NCBI RefSeq assembly: GCF_000745015.1
Contig: NZ_JQNA01000001.1
Location: 868,001-932,000, forward strand
Origin: Burkholderia sp. 9120
GTDB taxonomy: Bacteria > Pseudomonadota > Gammaproteobacteria > Burkholderiales > Burkholderiaceae
Direction of reading: 5' to 3'
Length of the DNA: 64,000 bases
The number at the start of each line of letters is the position of its first letter. Positions within the stretch are counted from its first letter, which is position 1. The position numbers were made by a program, and so were the translations under genes. Under the pieces are notes generated by a model. That model did no database searches. It saw only the letters and a list, made by a program, of their open reading frames with translations, and was not told the DNA's origin. Positions 26,546 to 34,970 of the stretch are shown here, one piece after another.

Positions 26546-28021
26546 TCAATTCCGCACCAGCGCCACGATCCGTTCCCGCACGTGCGCCACCACCGGCGTC
26601 CAATCGCCGACCTCAGGCTGTCGAACCAGCTCAATCGAATCGTACCAGGGCGTCGCCGACGATTCATCGCCCCAAAACCACGCGGACACGTGATCGATCA
26701 TCAAACAGGTCGGCACGCCGAGTGCGCCGGCCAGATGCGCGGGCCCGCTGTCGATCGTCACCACCAGATCCAGATTCGCCAGCAGCGCAGCCACGTCGTC
26801 GAATCCGGACTGAAAATGACCGGTCATATCGACGACATCCAGCCCCTTCTCCCGCCATTGCGCGACCGTCTCGCCGCGTCCCGGCGACAACGCGAAATAG
26901 CTCACGCCCGGCACGTTCAGCAGCGGCTCGAGTTGCGCCACCGGCACCGAGCGCCGCACGTCGCGGATATGTTCGGGATTGCCGTTCCATACCAGACCAA
27001 CTTTGCGATGACCGTGTTTCGCCGCGACGCGCGCGCCGACCCGCTCGCGCCATGCCTGTACAAGCGTAGGGTCGGCGCTCAGATACGGCCGGCCCCATCC
27101 CGTTGCATCGAACACGCCGAGCCGCAGCGGCAAGCTCATTAGGCCGCAATGGAAATCGGGCCGTGTGTCCAGACTCGTTTCGAGCGGTAAATCGGCAGGC
27201 AGGATGCGTTCGAACAGACGCCGCAACGGTCCGTCGTGACCGAAGATCACCCGGCCGCCCTCGCGCCGCGCCCGCTCGGCGAGGTGCGGCAGAAAACGCA
27301 CCGCCCACAGACAATCGCCGTTGCCTTGCTCGCCATAAACCACCAGCGTCTTGCCCGCCAGCGATTCGCCCTGCCAATGCGCGCTGATCGACGCGAGCGC
27401 CTGCTGCGCGTTATTCAGCTCGCCGCCAAACGCGACGCGTGATTCGTAGTGGGCCCAGCCATCGGTGAACCGTCCCGTGCGGATTTCGAGTTCCGACAGA
27501 TCGAACCGCGCATGCGCGTTATCCGGCGATAACGTCAGCACTTGCCTGAGCAACGCTTCCGCTTCGGCGAAACGCGCCTGTTCCTTGACGCACAACGCCA
27601 GCTTGTGAAGCGCCACCGGATTGCCGGGCACGACGCGCACCGCCTCGCGCAACAGTTGCTCCGCCAGGGCGAATTCGTCGCGCTGCTGGACGGCGGCGGC
27701 GCGCCAGATCAGCGCGTTGGCGTCGTCGGCATTGTGGGACAGGAGCAGTTGGGCGGCGGCGTCGGTCAAAGACCAATCGCACAGGACAAAGGCGGTCTGC
27801 GCAATCGTGTGAAGCAGCGTGGGATCGCAGGAGGGATCGAGTTGATAGGCACGCACCAGCGCGGCAAGTGCCTCGCGTTGGCGGTCTTTGTCGCGGCCGG
27901 CGTGTTGCAGTATTAACTGACCGAGCGCGCAGCAGTCGCTCGCCATGGCGTCCGGCGCGGCTGCGCGATTGCGCAGGTCGGCCAGATGGCTTTGAACCGG
28001 ATCGATAGTCGGATCGGTCAT
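26546..28021 (-). CDS. TPR-containing glycosyltransferase-like protein
   Basis: 491 aa. The first 250 residues hold TPR units, with visible A-x2-x-Y/L helix patterns such as GQLILQHAGRDKDRQREALA, LAEQLLREAVRVVPGNPVAL and EAEALLRQVLTLSPDNAHAR. The C-terminal 230 residues form a GT-B/heptosyltransferase-like domain: KTLVVYGEQGNGDCLWAVRF, GLVWNGNPEHIRD and the donor-site-like VVTIDSGPAHLAGALGVPTC. It is similar in design to the second TPR-glycosyltransferase at 47455-49029. The acceptor is unknown; no cell-surface locus surrounds it. Confidence 0.78.
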   Translation of the reverse strand: MTDPTIDPVQSHLADLRNRAAAPDAMASDCCALGQLILQHAGRDKDRQREALAALVRAYQLDPSCDPTLLHTIAQTAFVLCDWSLTDAAAQLLLSHNADDANALIWRAAAVQQRDEFALAEQLLREAVRVVPGNPVALHKLALCVKEQARFAEAEALLRQVLTLSPDNAHARFDLSELEIRTGRFTDGWAHYESRVAFGGELNNAQQALASISAHWQGESLAGKTLVVYGEQGNGDCLWAVRFLPHLAERARREGGRVIFGHDGPLRRLFERILPADLPLETSLDTRPDFHCGLMSLPLRLGVFDATGWGRPYLSADPTLVQAWRERVGARVAAKHGHRKVGLVWNGNPEHIRDVRRSVPVAQLEPLLNVPGVSYFALSPGRGETVAQWREKGLDVVDMTGHFQSGFDDVAALLANLDLVVTIDSGPAHLAGALGVPTCLMIDHVSAWFWGDESSATPWYDSIELVRQPEVGDWTPVVAHVRERIVALVRN

Positions 28022-28081
28022 GACAAGAACGCCGCGCGCACGTTCTTACGACACAATGAAGCTACTCAACCCGCGCACCGG

Positions 28082-29182
28082 TTACGGCGCGCTGGCAGCG
28101 ATCTTCGGCGTGCTGACGGCAACATCGCCGCACTGCGCGCGATGACGCAGCGCGTGGTCGATCAGCACCAGCGCAAGCATCGATTCAGCGATCGGCGTGG
28201 CGCGAATGCCCACGCACGGGTCATGCCGCCCGAACGTTTCGACAACGGCCGGCTGCCCGGCTTTGTCGATCGAGCGACGCGGCGTGCGAATACTCGACGT
28301 CGGCTTGATCGCGATCGACACGATAATGTCCTGCCCGGTTGAAATGCCGCCGAGCACACCGCCCGCGTGATTGCCGACGAAGCCTTCCGGCGTCAGTTCG
28401 TCGCCATGCACCGAGCCGCGTTGCGCGACGCTCGCGAAGCCCGCGCCGATCTCCACGCCCTTGACCGCGTTGATGCCCATCATGGCATGCGCGATGTCGG
28501 CGTCGAGACGGTCGAACAGCGGTTCGCCGAGGCCGACCGGCACGCCGGACGCCACGACGTTGATACGCGCGCCGATCGAATCGCCGTCTTTACGCAGCGC
28601 GTCCATGTACTCCTCGAGTTGCGGCACGATGTCGGCGTTCGGCACGAAGAACGGGTTCTCGCGCACGTGCGCCCAGTCGACGAACGGCACGTCGATCTCG
28701 CCGAGCGCGGCCATATAGCCGCGAATCTCGGTGCCGAACTTTTCGCGCAGCCACTTCTTCGCCACCGCGCCCGCCGCCACCGTGGGGGCGGTCAGACGCG
28801 CCGACGAACGGCCGCCGCCGCGGTAGTCGCGAATACCGTATTTCTGCCAGTAGGTGTAGTCGGCGTGGCCCGGACGGAACGTATCGACGATGTTGCCGTA
28901 GTCTTTGCTGCGCTGGTCCGTATTGCGGATCAGCAGCGCGATCGGCGCGCCGGTGGTCTGGCCTTCGAACACGCCCGACAGGATCTCGACCTTGTCTTCT
29001 TCCTGGCGCTGCGTGACGTGGCGCGAGGTGCCGGGTTTGCGGCGGTCGAGTTCGAACTGGATGTCGGCTTCGGTGAGCGCCATGCCCGGCGGGCAGCCGT
29101 CGATCACGCAGCCGATAGCGGGGCCGTGCGATTCGCCGAAGGTCGTGACAGTGAAAAGCGTACCGAGCGTGTTGCCGGACAT
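28082..29182 (-). CDS. aroC: Chorismate synthase
   Basis: 366 aa: [20 protein letters not shown] at the start, then [23 protein letters not shown] (split here as CPPGM and DRRKPG), [36 protein letters not shown] and [15 protein letters not shown]. It removes phosphate from EPSP in a reaction needing reduced FMN, the last common step to aromatic amino acids and folate. It lies 60 bp from the TPR gene, on the same strand as the acyltransferase fusion further up. Confidence 0.98.
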   Translation of the reverse strand: MSGNTLGTLFTVTTFGESHGPAIGCVIDGCPPGMALTEADIQFELDRRKPGTSRHVTQRQEEDKVEILSGVFEGQTTGAPIALLIRNTDQRSKDYGNIVDTFRPGHADYTYWQKYGIRDYRGGGRSSARLTAPTVAAGAVAKKWLREKFGTEIRGYMAALGEIDVPFVDWAHVRENPFFVPNADIVPQLEEYMDALRKDGDSIGARINVVASGVPVGLGEPLFDRLDADIAHAMMGINAVKGVEIGAGFASVAQRGSVHGDELTPEGFVGNHAGGVLGGISTGQDIIVSIAIKPTSSIRTPRRSIDKAGQPAVVETFGRHDPCVGIRATPIAESMLALVLIDHALRHRAQCGDVAVSTPKIAASAP

Positions 29183-29331
29183 GGGCGTCGTCCAAAGAAA
29201 TGCGGGGAAGGCACTATTATGCCAGCCCGTTCGAGGCCAGGCGGTGGCGCAGGTTCGCTATATGCCTTCTGGATGCCGTCCGGACAAGTACCGGGCGGGG
29301 CCGCCTGGGAGCGGCGCGCCCGATCCACCCG

Positions 29332-31269
29332 CTACTTCCGCGCCCCGCGCAACTCCGTCACGACCTGCTGCAGCAACTCAGGCGTGGCTAGGTCCGGGTC
29401 GATCGGCTCGCCCACCGCGAGCGTCAACCGACTCATCACGCCCTTTTGAACCGGCCGCGGCCAGCGCGCGTCGTTGGCGCGCGAAAACACGCTGCCCCAC
29501 AGACCACGCAACGCCATCGGCACAACCGGTGCGGGCGTGCGCTTGATGATCTCGGTCACGCCATGACGGAACGGATTCATGTCGCCGGTCTTGGTGAGCT
29601 TGCCTTCCGGAAAGATGCAAACCAGATCGCCCTCGGCCAGCGCCTGCGCGCAACGTTCGTAGGCGCGCGTCAACAGTTCCGGATCCTGATGGGCCGGCGC
29701 GATCGGAATCGCCTTCGCATGACGGAACACCCAGCCGGCGAACGGCGACTTGAAGATCTGGTGATCCATCACGAAACGGATCGGCCGCGGGCTTTCGGCC
29801 ATGATGACGATCGCGTCGACGAAGCTCACGTGATTACAAACGAGCACGGCCGCGCCCTCTTCCGGAATCCGTTCGGGATGCACGAGGCGGATCCGGTAGA
29901 ACGTATGCACGAGCACCCACGCGACGAAGCGCAGCAGAAACTCCGGCACCAGCGAATAGATGTAGGTCGCCACCACGATATTCAGCAAGGCCGTGATCAG
30001 GAAAAGCGCCGGGATACTGAAGCCGGCCGAGGTCAGCCCGACCGCCATCAGCGACGAAAGAATCATGAACAGCGAGTTCAGAATATTGTTCGCCGCGATG
30101 ATCCGCGCGCGGTGGCTCGGCTGGCTGCGGCTCTGGATCAGCGCATACAGCGGCACGCTGTAGAAGCCGCCGAACATGGCAAGCAGGAACAGGTCGGCCA
30201 ACACGCGCCAGTGGGCCGGCCGCGCGAGAAACTCGCCGACGCTCAACAGATGCCCCGCCGCCGGCAGCGCGTGGCTCGCGAAAAACAGATCGATCGCGAA
30301 CACGCTCATGCCGATCGAACCGAGCGGCACCAGGCCGATTTCGATACGCCGTTTCGAGAGCTTTTCGCACATCAGCGAACCAAGGCCGATGCCGATCGAG
30401 AACGTGCCGAGCAGCACGGTCACGACGTCCGGGTCGGCGGACAGCACGTTTTTCGCGAAACTGAAAAACGACGACAGAAACGTCGCGCCCACGAACCACA
30501 GCCAGGAGATGCCCAGCAGGCTCAGAAACACGGTACGGTTTTCGCGCGCCAGCTTCAGGTTGCGCCACGTCTCGGTGACCGGATTCCAGTTGATACGCAG
30601 ATCGGCTTGCGCCGCCGGCGTGACCGGCACGAAGCTCGAGACGAAGCGCCCCACCAGCGCGATCGCAACGCACGCGCAGGCCAGCACCACCGCGCCATGC
30701 TCGACGAAACCCGCGCCCGCGCCGCCGATGATCGTGCCGATCAGGATCGCCACGAAGGTGCCCATTTCGACCATGCCGTTGCCGCCGACCAGTTCCGACT
30801 TCGACAGATGCTGCGGCAGGTACGAATACTTGACCGGTCCGAACACGGTTGAATGCACGCCCATCAGAAACGTACACAGGTACAGCAGCGGCGCGCTATG
30901 CAGCCAGAACCCCGTGCCGCCGATCAGCATCACGACGATTTCGAACGTCTTGACGAAGCGCGTGAGCATCGCCTTGTCGTATTTGTCGGCGATCTGGCCA
31001 GAGGTGGCGGACAGCAGCACGAACGGCAGAATGAAAATGGCCGAGATCAGGAACGCCGCCGTGGCCGGATCGACACCGGAAAAGCGCGCCGCCTGATACG
31101 TGACCAGCGACGTGAAACCGATCTTGAACACGTTGTCGTTCATCGCGCCGAGGAACTGGGTCCAGAAAAACGGCGCGAAGCGGCGCTGACTGAGCAGCCG
31201 GAACTGGGACTCGTGCGCCTCGTGGGTGCGGGCGGTACGGTGGGCGGCAGGTATCGGACGATCGCTCAT
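29332..31269 (-). CDS. MFS transporter fused to a PlsC-type acyltransferase (LplT-PlsC)
   Basis: 645 aa. Residues 20-415 form a 12-helix major-facilitator transporter like LplT, the lysophospholipid flippase (starting RRFAPFFWTQFLGAMNDNVF). Residues about 430-640 form a glycerolipid acyltransferase with the HX4D motif NHVSFVDA, the substrate motif FPEGKLTKTG and VPMALRGLWGSVF. In E. coli lplT and aas are separate genes; here transport and reacylation are fused in one chain, but the Aas acyl-ACP synthetase domain is missing. The likely role is import of lysophospholipid and reacylation at the inner membrane. The start MSDRPIPAAHRT at 31269 is preferred to 31344. Confidence 0.87.
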   Translation of the reverse strand: MSDRPIPAAHRTARTHEAHESQFRLLSQRRFAPFFWTQFLGAMNDNVFKIGFTSLVTYQAARFSGVDPATAAFLISAIFILPFVLLSATSGQIADKYDKAMLTRFVKTFEIVVMLIGGTGFWLHSAPLLYLCTFLMGVHSTVFGPVKYSYLPQHLSKSELVGGNGMVEMGTFVAILIGTIIGGAGAGFVEHGAVVLACACVAIALVGRFVSSFVPVTPAAQADLRINWNPVTETWRNLKLARENRTVFLSLLGISWLWFVGATFLSSFFSFAKNVLSADPDVVTVLLGTFSIGIGLGSLMCEKLSKRRIEIGLVPLGSIGMSVFAIDLFFASHALPAAGHLLSVGEFLARPAHWRVLADLFLLAMFGGFYSVPLYALIQSRSQPSHRARIIAANNILNSLFMILSSLMAVGLTSAGFSIPALFLITALLNIVVATYIYSLVPEFLLRFVAWVLVHTFYRIRLVHPERIPEEGAAVLVCNHVSFVDAIVIMAESPRPIRFVMDHQIFKSPFAGWVFRHAKAIPIAPAHQDPELLTRAYERCAQALAEGDLVCIFPEGKLTKTGDMNPFRHGVTEIIKRTPAPVVPMALRGLWGSVFSRANDARWPRPVQKGVMSRLTLAVGEPIDPDLATPELLQQVVTELRGARK

Positions 31270-31331
31270 GAAGTTCGAAGGACACGCTAAAAGAGCAACA
31301 GGGTGGCGGGCTTGGGCACAAGTCCGGGCAC

Positions 31332-31357
31332 AAAAAAAGCGCACGCTTTCGCGCGCG
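31332..31357 (-). terminator. Terminator after the CBS protein gene
   Basis: On the minus strand GCGCGCG-AAAG-CGTGCGC (one G-T pair) is followed by TTTTTTT at 31338-31332. It ends the transcript of the upstream CBS gene, 95 nt after its stop and before the LplT-PlsC start. Confidence 0.75.
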
Positions 31358-31451
31358 CCCTGACTGCATATTCGCGCTCACCGCAACCGCTCACAGCGAA
31401 TGCCCGAGCGCTGCGGTGAATCACCGCGCATTAACTCACGACTGATTCACA

Positions 31452-31910
31452 TTAACGCGCGGGTTGTTCCTGCTGCTCTTCCGGCCAGTCGCGGATATAG
31501 GCCTTGAGCATACGGTTCTCGAAACCCTGTTCTTCGACCACAGCCTTGGCGACGTCGTAAAACGAGATCACGCCCATCAGCGTGCGGCTTTCCAGAACCG
31601 GCAGATAGCGCACATGGTGCTCGAGCATCATGCGACGGACTTCGTTCACGTCCGTTTCCGGCGTGCAGGTGAGCGGATGGTCGTCCATGACCTTGCGGAT
31701 CGTGGAGGTGCCGACGCTGCCGCCGTTCTTGCTCAGCGTATTGATGATTTCGCGGAAGGTCAGCATGCCGACCAGATCACCGTATTCCATCACCACCAGC
31801 GAGCCGATGTCGTGCTCGGCCATTGCGTTGACGGCTTCGTGCAGCGTGGTGTCCGGCGTGACCGTGAAAAGGGTGTTGCCTTTAACCTTAAGAATGTCGC
31901 TGACTCGCAT
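31452..31910 (-). CDS. CBS-domain pair protein
   Basis: 152 aa made almost wholly of two CBS domains: residues 8-63 (LFTVTPDTTLHEAVNAMAEH then IGSLVVMEYGDLVGMLTFRE) and 72-130 (HPLTCTPETDVNEVRRMMLE then VRYLPVLESRTLMGVISFYD). CBS pairs bind adenosyl nucleotides such as AMP, ATP or SAM. Stand-alone pairs usually regulate another protein by contact; the partner here is unknown. GGGAGA lies 6 nt before the ATG at 31910, so the frame to 31949 is not used. Confidence 0.9.
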   Translation of the reverse strand: MRVSDILKVKGNTLFTVTPDTTLHEAVNAMAEHDIGSLVVMEYGDLVGMLTFREIINTLSKNGGSVGTSTIRKVMDDHPLTCTPETDVNEVRRMMLEHHVRYLPVLESRTLMGVISFYDVAKAVVEEQGFENRMLKAYIRDWPEEQQEQPAR

Positions 31911-32227
31911 GATCTGTCTCCCGAGATACCCGCTAAGCTGGTAATGCATGAATGATTTTCGATCCTAGCGGAAAGGCCCATAAAAGGAAAGCGGCCCGCC
32001 CACCAAGGCGCGACGGGCGTTCGCCCGGCTGAATCCGCGCGCGATTCGCGCTGAATCCGCGTTGAATCCGCGCTCAAGCCGCGCCGGATCCGCGCGAATC
32101 TCAGGCGATCTCCGCCCACCGCCCCGCCGGCGCATCGGGAAAACCGCGCTTGATGCGCCCGGCGCCGGTGATAGGATGGCCGCCACTTTCACCTTTCGCG
32201 GGGCCGTTCGTGGCCTCGCCGCCCAGC
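31911..32227. other. Divergent intergenic region, CBS gene / sulfhydrylase
   Basis: No gene is supported in these 317 bp, although short shadow frames exist. It holds the 11-bp-period repeat at 32031-32096 and a possible plus-strand promoter for the sulfhydrylase: TTGATG at 32150-32155, 16-nt spacer, TAGGAT at 32172-32177. I see no SAM or SAH riboswitch fold by eye. Confidence 0.5.
32031..32096. repeat. Six tandem copies of a degenerate 11-bp unit
   Basis: Units start at 32031, 32042, 32053, 32064, 32075 and 32086 and follow the consensus GAATCCGCGCK, with up to three mismatches per unit. The period equals about one helical turn. It sits about 130 bp before the sulfhydrylase start and 120 bp before the CBS gene start. 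Its function is unknown. Confidence 0.75.
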
Positions 32228-33589
32228 ATGTCCGCCAACCGTTTCGATACGCTTGCGCTGCACGCCGGCGCCGCGCCCGACCCGACCACCGGCGCGCGCG
32301 CCACGCCGATCTACCAGACTACCTCGTTTTCGTTCCGCGATTCCGACCACGCCGCGGCGCTCTTCAATATGGAGCGTGCCGGCCACGTCTATTCCCGCAT
32401 CTCTAACCCGACCGTGGCCGTATTCGAAGAGCGCGTGGCCGCGCTCGAAAACGGCGCGGGCGCGATCGGCACCGCCAGCGGCCAGGCCGCCCTGCATCTG
32501 GCGATCGCCACGCTGATGGGCGCGGGCGCCCATATCGTCGCCTCCAGCGCGCTGTACGGCGGCTCGCACAACCTGCTGCATTACACGTTGCGGCGCTTCG
32601 GCATCGAGACGACCTTCGTCAAACCCGGCGACACCGATGCGTGGCGCGCCGCGCTGCGCCCGAACACGCGCCTGCTGTTCGGCGAAACGCTCGGCAACCC
32701 GGGCCTCGACGTGCTGGACATTGCCGCCGTCGCGCAGATCGCGCACGAGCACCGCGTGCCGCTACTGGTCGACTCGACCTTCACCACGCCGTATCTGCTC
32801 AAACCGTTCGAGCACGGCGCCGACTTCGTCTACCACTCGGCGACCAAGTTTCTGGGCGGCCACGGCACGACGATTGGCGGCGTGCTGGTGGACGGCGGCA
32901 CCTTCGACTTCGAGGCCTCCGGCCTTTTCCCCGAATTCACCGAGCCTTACGACGGCTTTCACGGCATGGTGTTCAGCGAGGAAAGCACGGTCGCGCCGTT
33001 CCTGCTGCGCGCCCGCCGCGAAGGTCTGCGCGACTTCGGCGCATGCCTGCATCCGCAGGCTGCGTGGCAGTTGCTGCAAGGCATCGAGACGCTGCCTTTG
33101 CGAATGGAGCGGCACATTGCCAATACGCGCCGGGTGGTCGACTTTCTCGTGTCTCACGCGGCGGTCGACGCGGTCGCCTACCCGGAGCTGCCGACACACC
33201 CGGATCACGCGCTGACCAAACGCCTGCTGCCGCGCGGCGCGGGTGCCGTGTTCAGCTTCGATTTGCGCGGTGGCCGCGCGGCCGGGCGCAGCTTTATCGA
33301 AGCGCTCTCGCTGTTTTCGCATCTGGCGAACGTCGGCGACGCACGCTCGCTGGTGATTCATCCGGCATCGACCACGCACTTCCGCATGGACGCCGCCGCG
33401 CTCGCCGCAGCGGGTATCACGGAAGGCACGATCCGGCTGTCGATCGGCCTCGAAGATCCCGACGACCTGATCGACGACCTCAAGCGCGCGCTGAAAGCCG
33501 CGCAGAAAGCGAGCGGTTCGAGCGTGGCGCCAGGCGGCCGTGCCGCTGCACCGAGCGCCGCCGGCCAACCCCGCCCGGAGTCCGCATGA
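32228..33589 (+). CDS. O-acetylhomoserine sulfhydrylase (Cys/Met metabolism PLP enzyme)
   Basis: 453 aa, a fold-type I PLP enzyme of the Cys/Met family. It has YSRISNPTVAVFEERVAALE, SALYGGSHNLLHYTL, and the PLP-binding Lys 207 in HSATKFLGGHG. The last 25 residues are a low-complexity Ser/Ala/Pro tail. It sulfhydrylates O-acetylhomoserine (sulfide to homocysteine) in methionine synthesis, though O-succinylhomoserine or cystathionine activities cannot be excluded from motifs alone. The ATG at 32228 opens MSANRFDTLALHAG, the normal start. The stop overlaps the next gene's ATG, so the hydrolase is translationally coupled. Confidence 0.87.
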   Translation: MSANRFDTLALHAGAAPDPTTGARATPIYQTTSFSFRDSDHAAALFNMERAGHVYSRISNPTVAVFEERVAALENGAGAIGTASGQAALHLAIATLMGAGAHIVASSALYGGSHNLLHYTLRRFGIETTFVKPGDTDAWRAALRPNTRLLFGETLGNPGLDVLDIAAVAQIAHEHRVPLLVDSTFTTPYLLKPFEHGADFVYHSATKFLGGHGTTIGGVLVDGGTFDFEASGLFPEFTEPYDGFHGMVFSEESTVAPFLLRARREGLRDFGACLHPQAAWQLLQGIETLPLRMERHIANTRRVVDFLVSHAAVDAVAYPELPTHPDHALTKRLLPRGAGAVFSFDLRGGRAAGRSFIEALSLFSHLANVGDARSLVIHPASTTHFRMDAAALAAAGITEGTIRLSIGLEDPDDLIDDLKRALKAAQKASGSSVAPGGRAAAPSAAGQPRPESA

Positions 33590-34419
33590 TCCTCACCGTT
33601 CAAGGCCAACCCGCCTACGCGTACACCGGCGGCAAACCGTTCGACGCCACTTTGCCGACCGCCGTGTTCATCCACGGTGCGGAACACGACCATAGCGTGT
33701 GGGCGCTGCAAAGCCGCTACTTCGCGCACCACGGTTTCGGCGTGCTGGCGGTGGACCTGCCGGGCCACTGCCGCAGCAGCGGCCCGGCGCTCACCTCCGT
33801 GGCCGCCATGGCCGACTGGCTCGCCGCGCTGCTCGACGCCGCCGGCGTGCAACGCGCGTTCGTGGCCGGCCACAGCATGGGTTCGCTGATCGCGCTCGAC
33901 TTCGCCGGCCGCTACCCCGAGCGCGCGACGCACCTCGCGCTGCTCGCCACGGCGGTCCCGATGACCGTCTCCGACACCTTGCTCGACGCCGCGCTGAACC
34001 GCGAGCCCGAGGCGATCGGCATGGTCAACGAATGGTCGCATTCGACACTCGCCGCCAAGCCCTCGTGCCCCGGCCCCGGCTTCTGGCTGCACGGCATGAA
34101 CCAGCGGTTGATGGAGCGCGTGTCGGCACGCGGCGAAGCCAATCTGTTCCACACCGACTTCAGCGCCTGCAACGGCTACACGGACGGCCTCGCCCGCGCC
34201 GCCCAGGTGCGCTGCGCGACCCGCGTGGTGGTCGGCCGGCGCGACGCGATGACGCCGCCGCGCGCGGCTAAAGCGCTCGCCGACGCGCTCGCGCAAGCGG
34301 GCGTAGCGGTCGACACGATCACTTTGGACGCCGGCCACGCCTTGATGACCGAGCAACCCGACGCCACGCTCGACGCCCTCTTCAGCTTCGCCTCCCGACC
34401 GCCTCGCGGCGCTCGATAG
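33586..34419 (+). CDS. Alpha/beta hydrolase coupled to the sulfhydrylase
   Basis: 277 aa. Alpha/beta-hydrolase core: AVFIHGAEHDHSVWALQ, DLPGHCRSSGPAL, nucleophile elbow GHSMGSLIAL (Ser about 102), acid Asp in VGRRDAMTPP and catalytic His in DAGHALMTEQPD. Its ATG overlaps the preceding TGA by 4 nt (ATGA at 33586), with CCCGGAG upstream, so it is coupled to the sulfhydrylase. The substrate is unknown, but a link to methionine or acetyl-ester metabolism is suggested by the coupling. Confidence 0.85.
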   Translation: MILTVQGQPAYAYTGGKPFDATLPTAVFIHGAEHDHSVWALQSRYFAHHGFGVLAVDLPGHCRSSGPALTSVAAMADWLAALLDAAGVQRAFVAGHSMGSLIALDFAGRYPERATHLALLATAVPMTVSDTLLDAALNREPEAIGMVNEWSHSTLAAKPSCPGPGFWLHGMNQRLMERVSARGEANLFHTDFSACNGYTDGLARAAQVRCATRVVVGRRDAMTPPRAAKALADALAQAGVAVDTITLDAGHALMTEQPDATLDALFSFASRPPRGAR

Positions 34420-34622
34420 TCGCGGCGAACCGTCACGATAAGCGCGCCGGAAGCGGCGCGCCATCGGCCGAATGGCCAGGTTGCGCGCATCAGTCGAATG
34501 GCCGCACAATGGGTCACGCCTGTCCTGTTTCGACGGCGCGCCGGGCATGCCGACGGCGCGCAACGAAGCCCCCTGGAAGCGACGGGCACGGAGTCGAGAA
34601 ACATAGAAATCCGGAGGCCGAG

Positions 34623-34943
34623 ATGGCTCAAACCGCCCACCCCGATCACTTCGCGAGTTTCGCGGAGTTCTATCCGTACTATCTGAGCGAGCATCGCAAT
34701 ACGGTCTCGCGGCGGCTGCATTTCGTGGGGTCGCTCGGCGTCATCGGCTGTCTCGCGATGGCGCTCGCCACCGGCGGCTGGCTGTGGCTGCCGGCTGCGG
34801 TGATCTGCGGATATGGCTTTGCGTGGGTCGGCCATTTCTTCTTCGAGAAGAACCGGCCGGCTACCTTCCGGCACCCGGTCTATAGCCTGATGGGCGATTG
34901 GGTGATGTTCAAGGACATCTGCGTCGGCAAGATTTCGCTGTAG
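34623..34943 (+). CDS. DUF962/Mpo1-like small membrane protein
   Basis: 106 aa, starting MAQTAHPDHFASFAEFYPYY at ATG 34623 with CCGGAGG 6 nt upstream. It has the family pattern F-x2-F-Y-P-Y-Y-L-x-E-H, then the first membrane helix (FVGSLGVIGCLAMALATGGW) and a second segment with FAWVGHFFFEKNRPATFRHP. This is the DUF962/Mpo1 family; the yeast member oxidises 2-hydroxy fatty acids. Histidines in EH, GH and RH motifs fit an iron-dependent enzyme. Function in bacteria is inferred only. Confidence 0.85.
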   Translation: MAQTAHPDHFASFAEFYPYYLSEHRNTVSRRLHFVGSLGVIGCLAMALATGGWLWLPAAVICGYGFAWVGHFFFEKNRPATFRHPVYSLMGDWVMFKDICVGKISL

Positions 34944-34970
34944 CGATTAAGAAAACCGCATCAGGTCGCT

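Noticed and set aside
32031..32096. CRISPR array or leader
   Set aside because: The 11-bp units have no spacers and are too short; it is a phased tandem repeat.
32641..33585. N-terminal extension of the coupled alpha/beta hydrolase (592-codon frame)
   Set aside because: The extension overlaps the sulfhydrylase in another frame; the ATG at 33586 overlaps the upstream stop and starts at the hydrolase domain.
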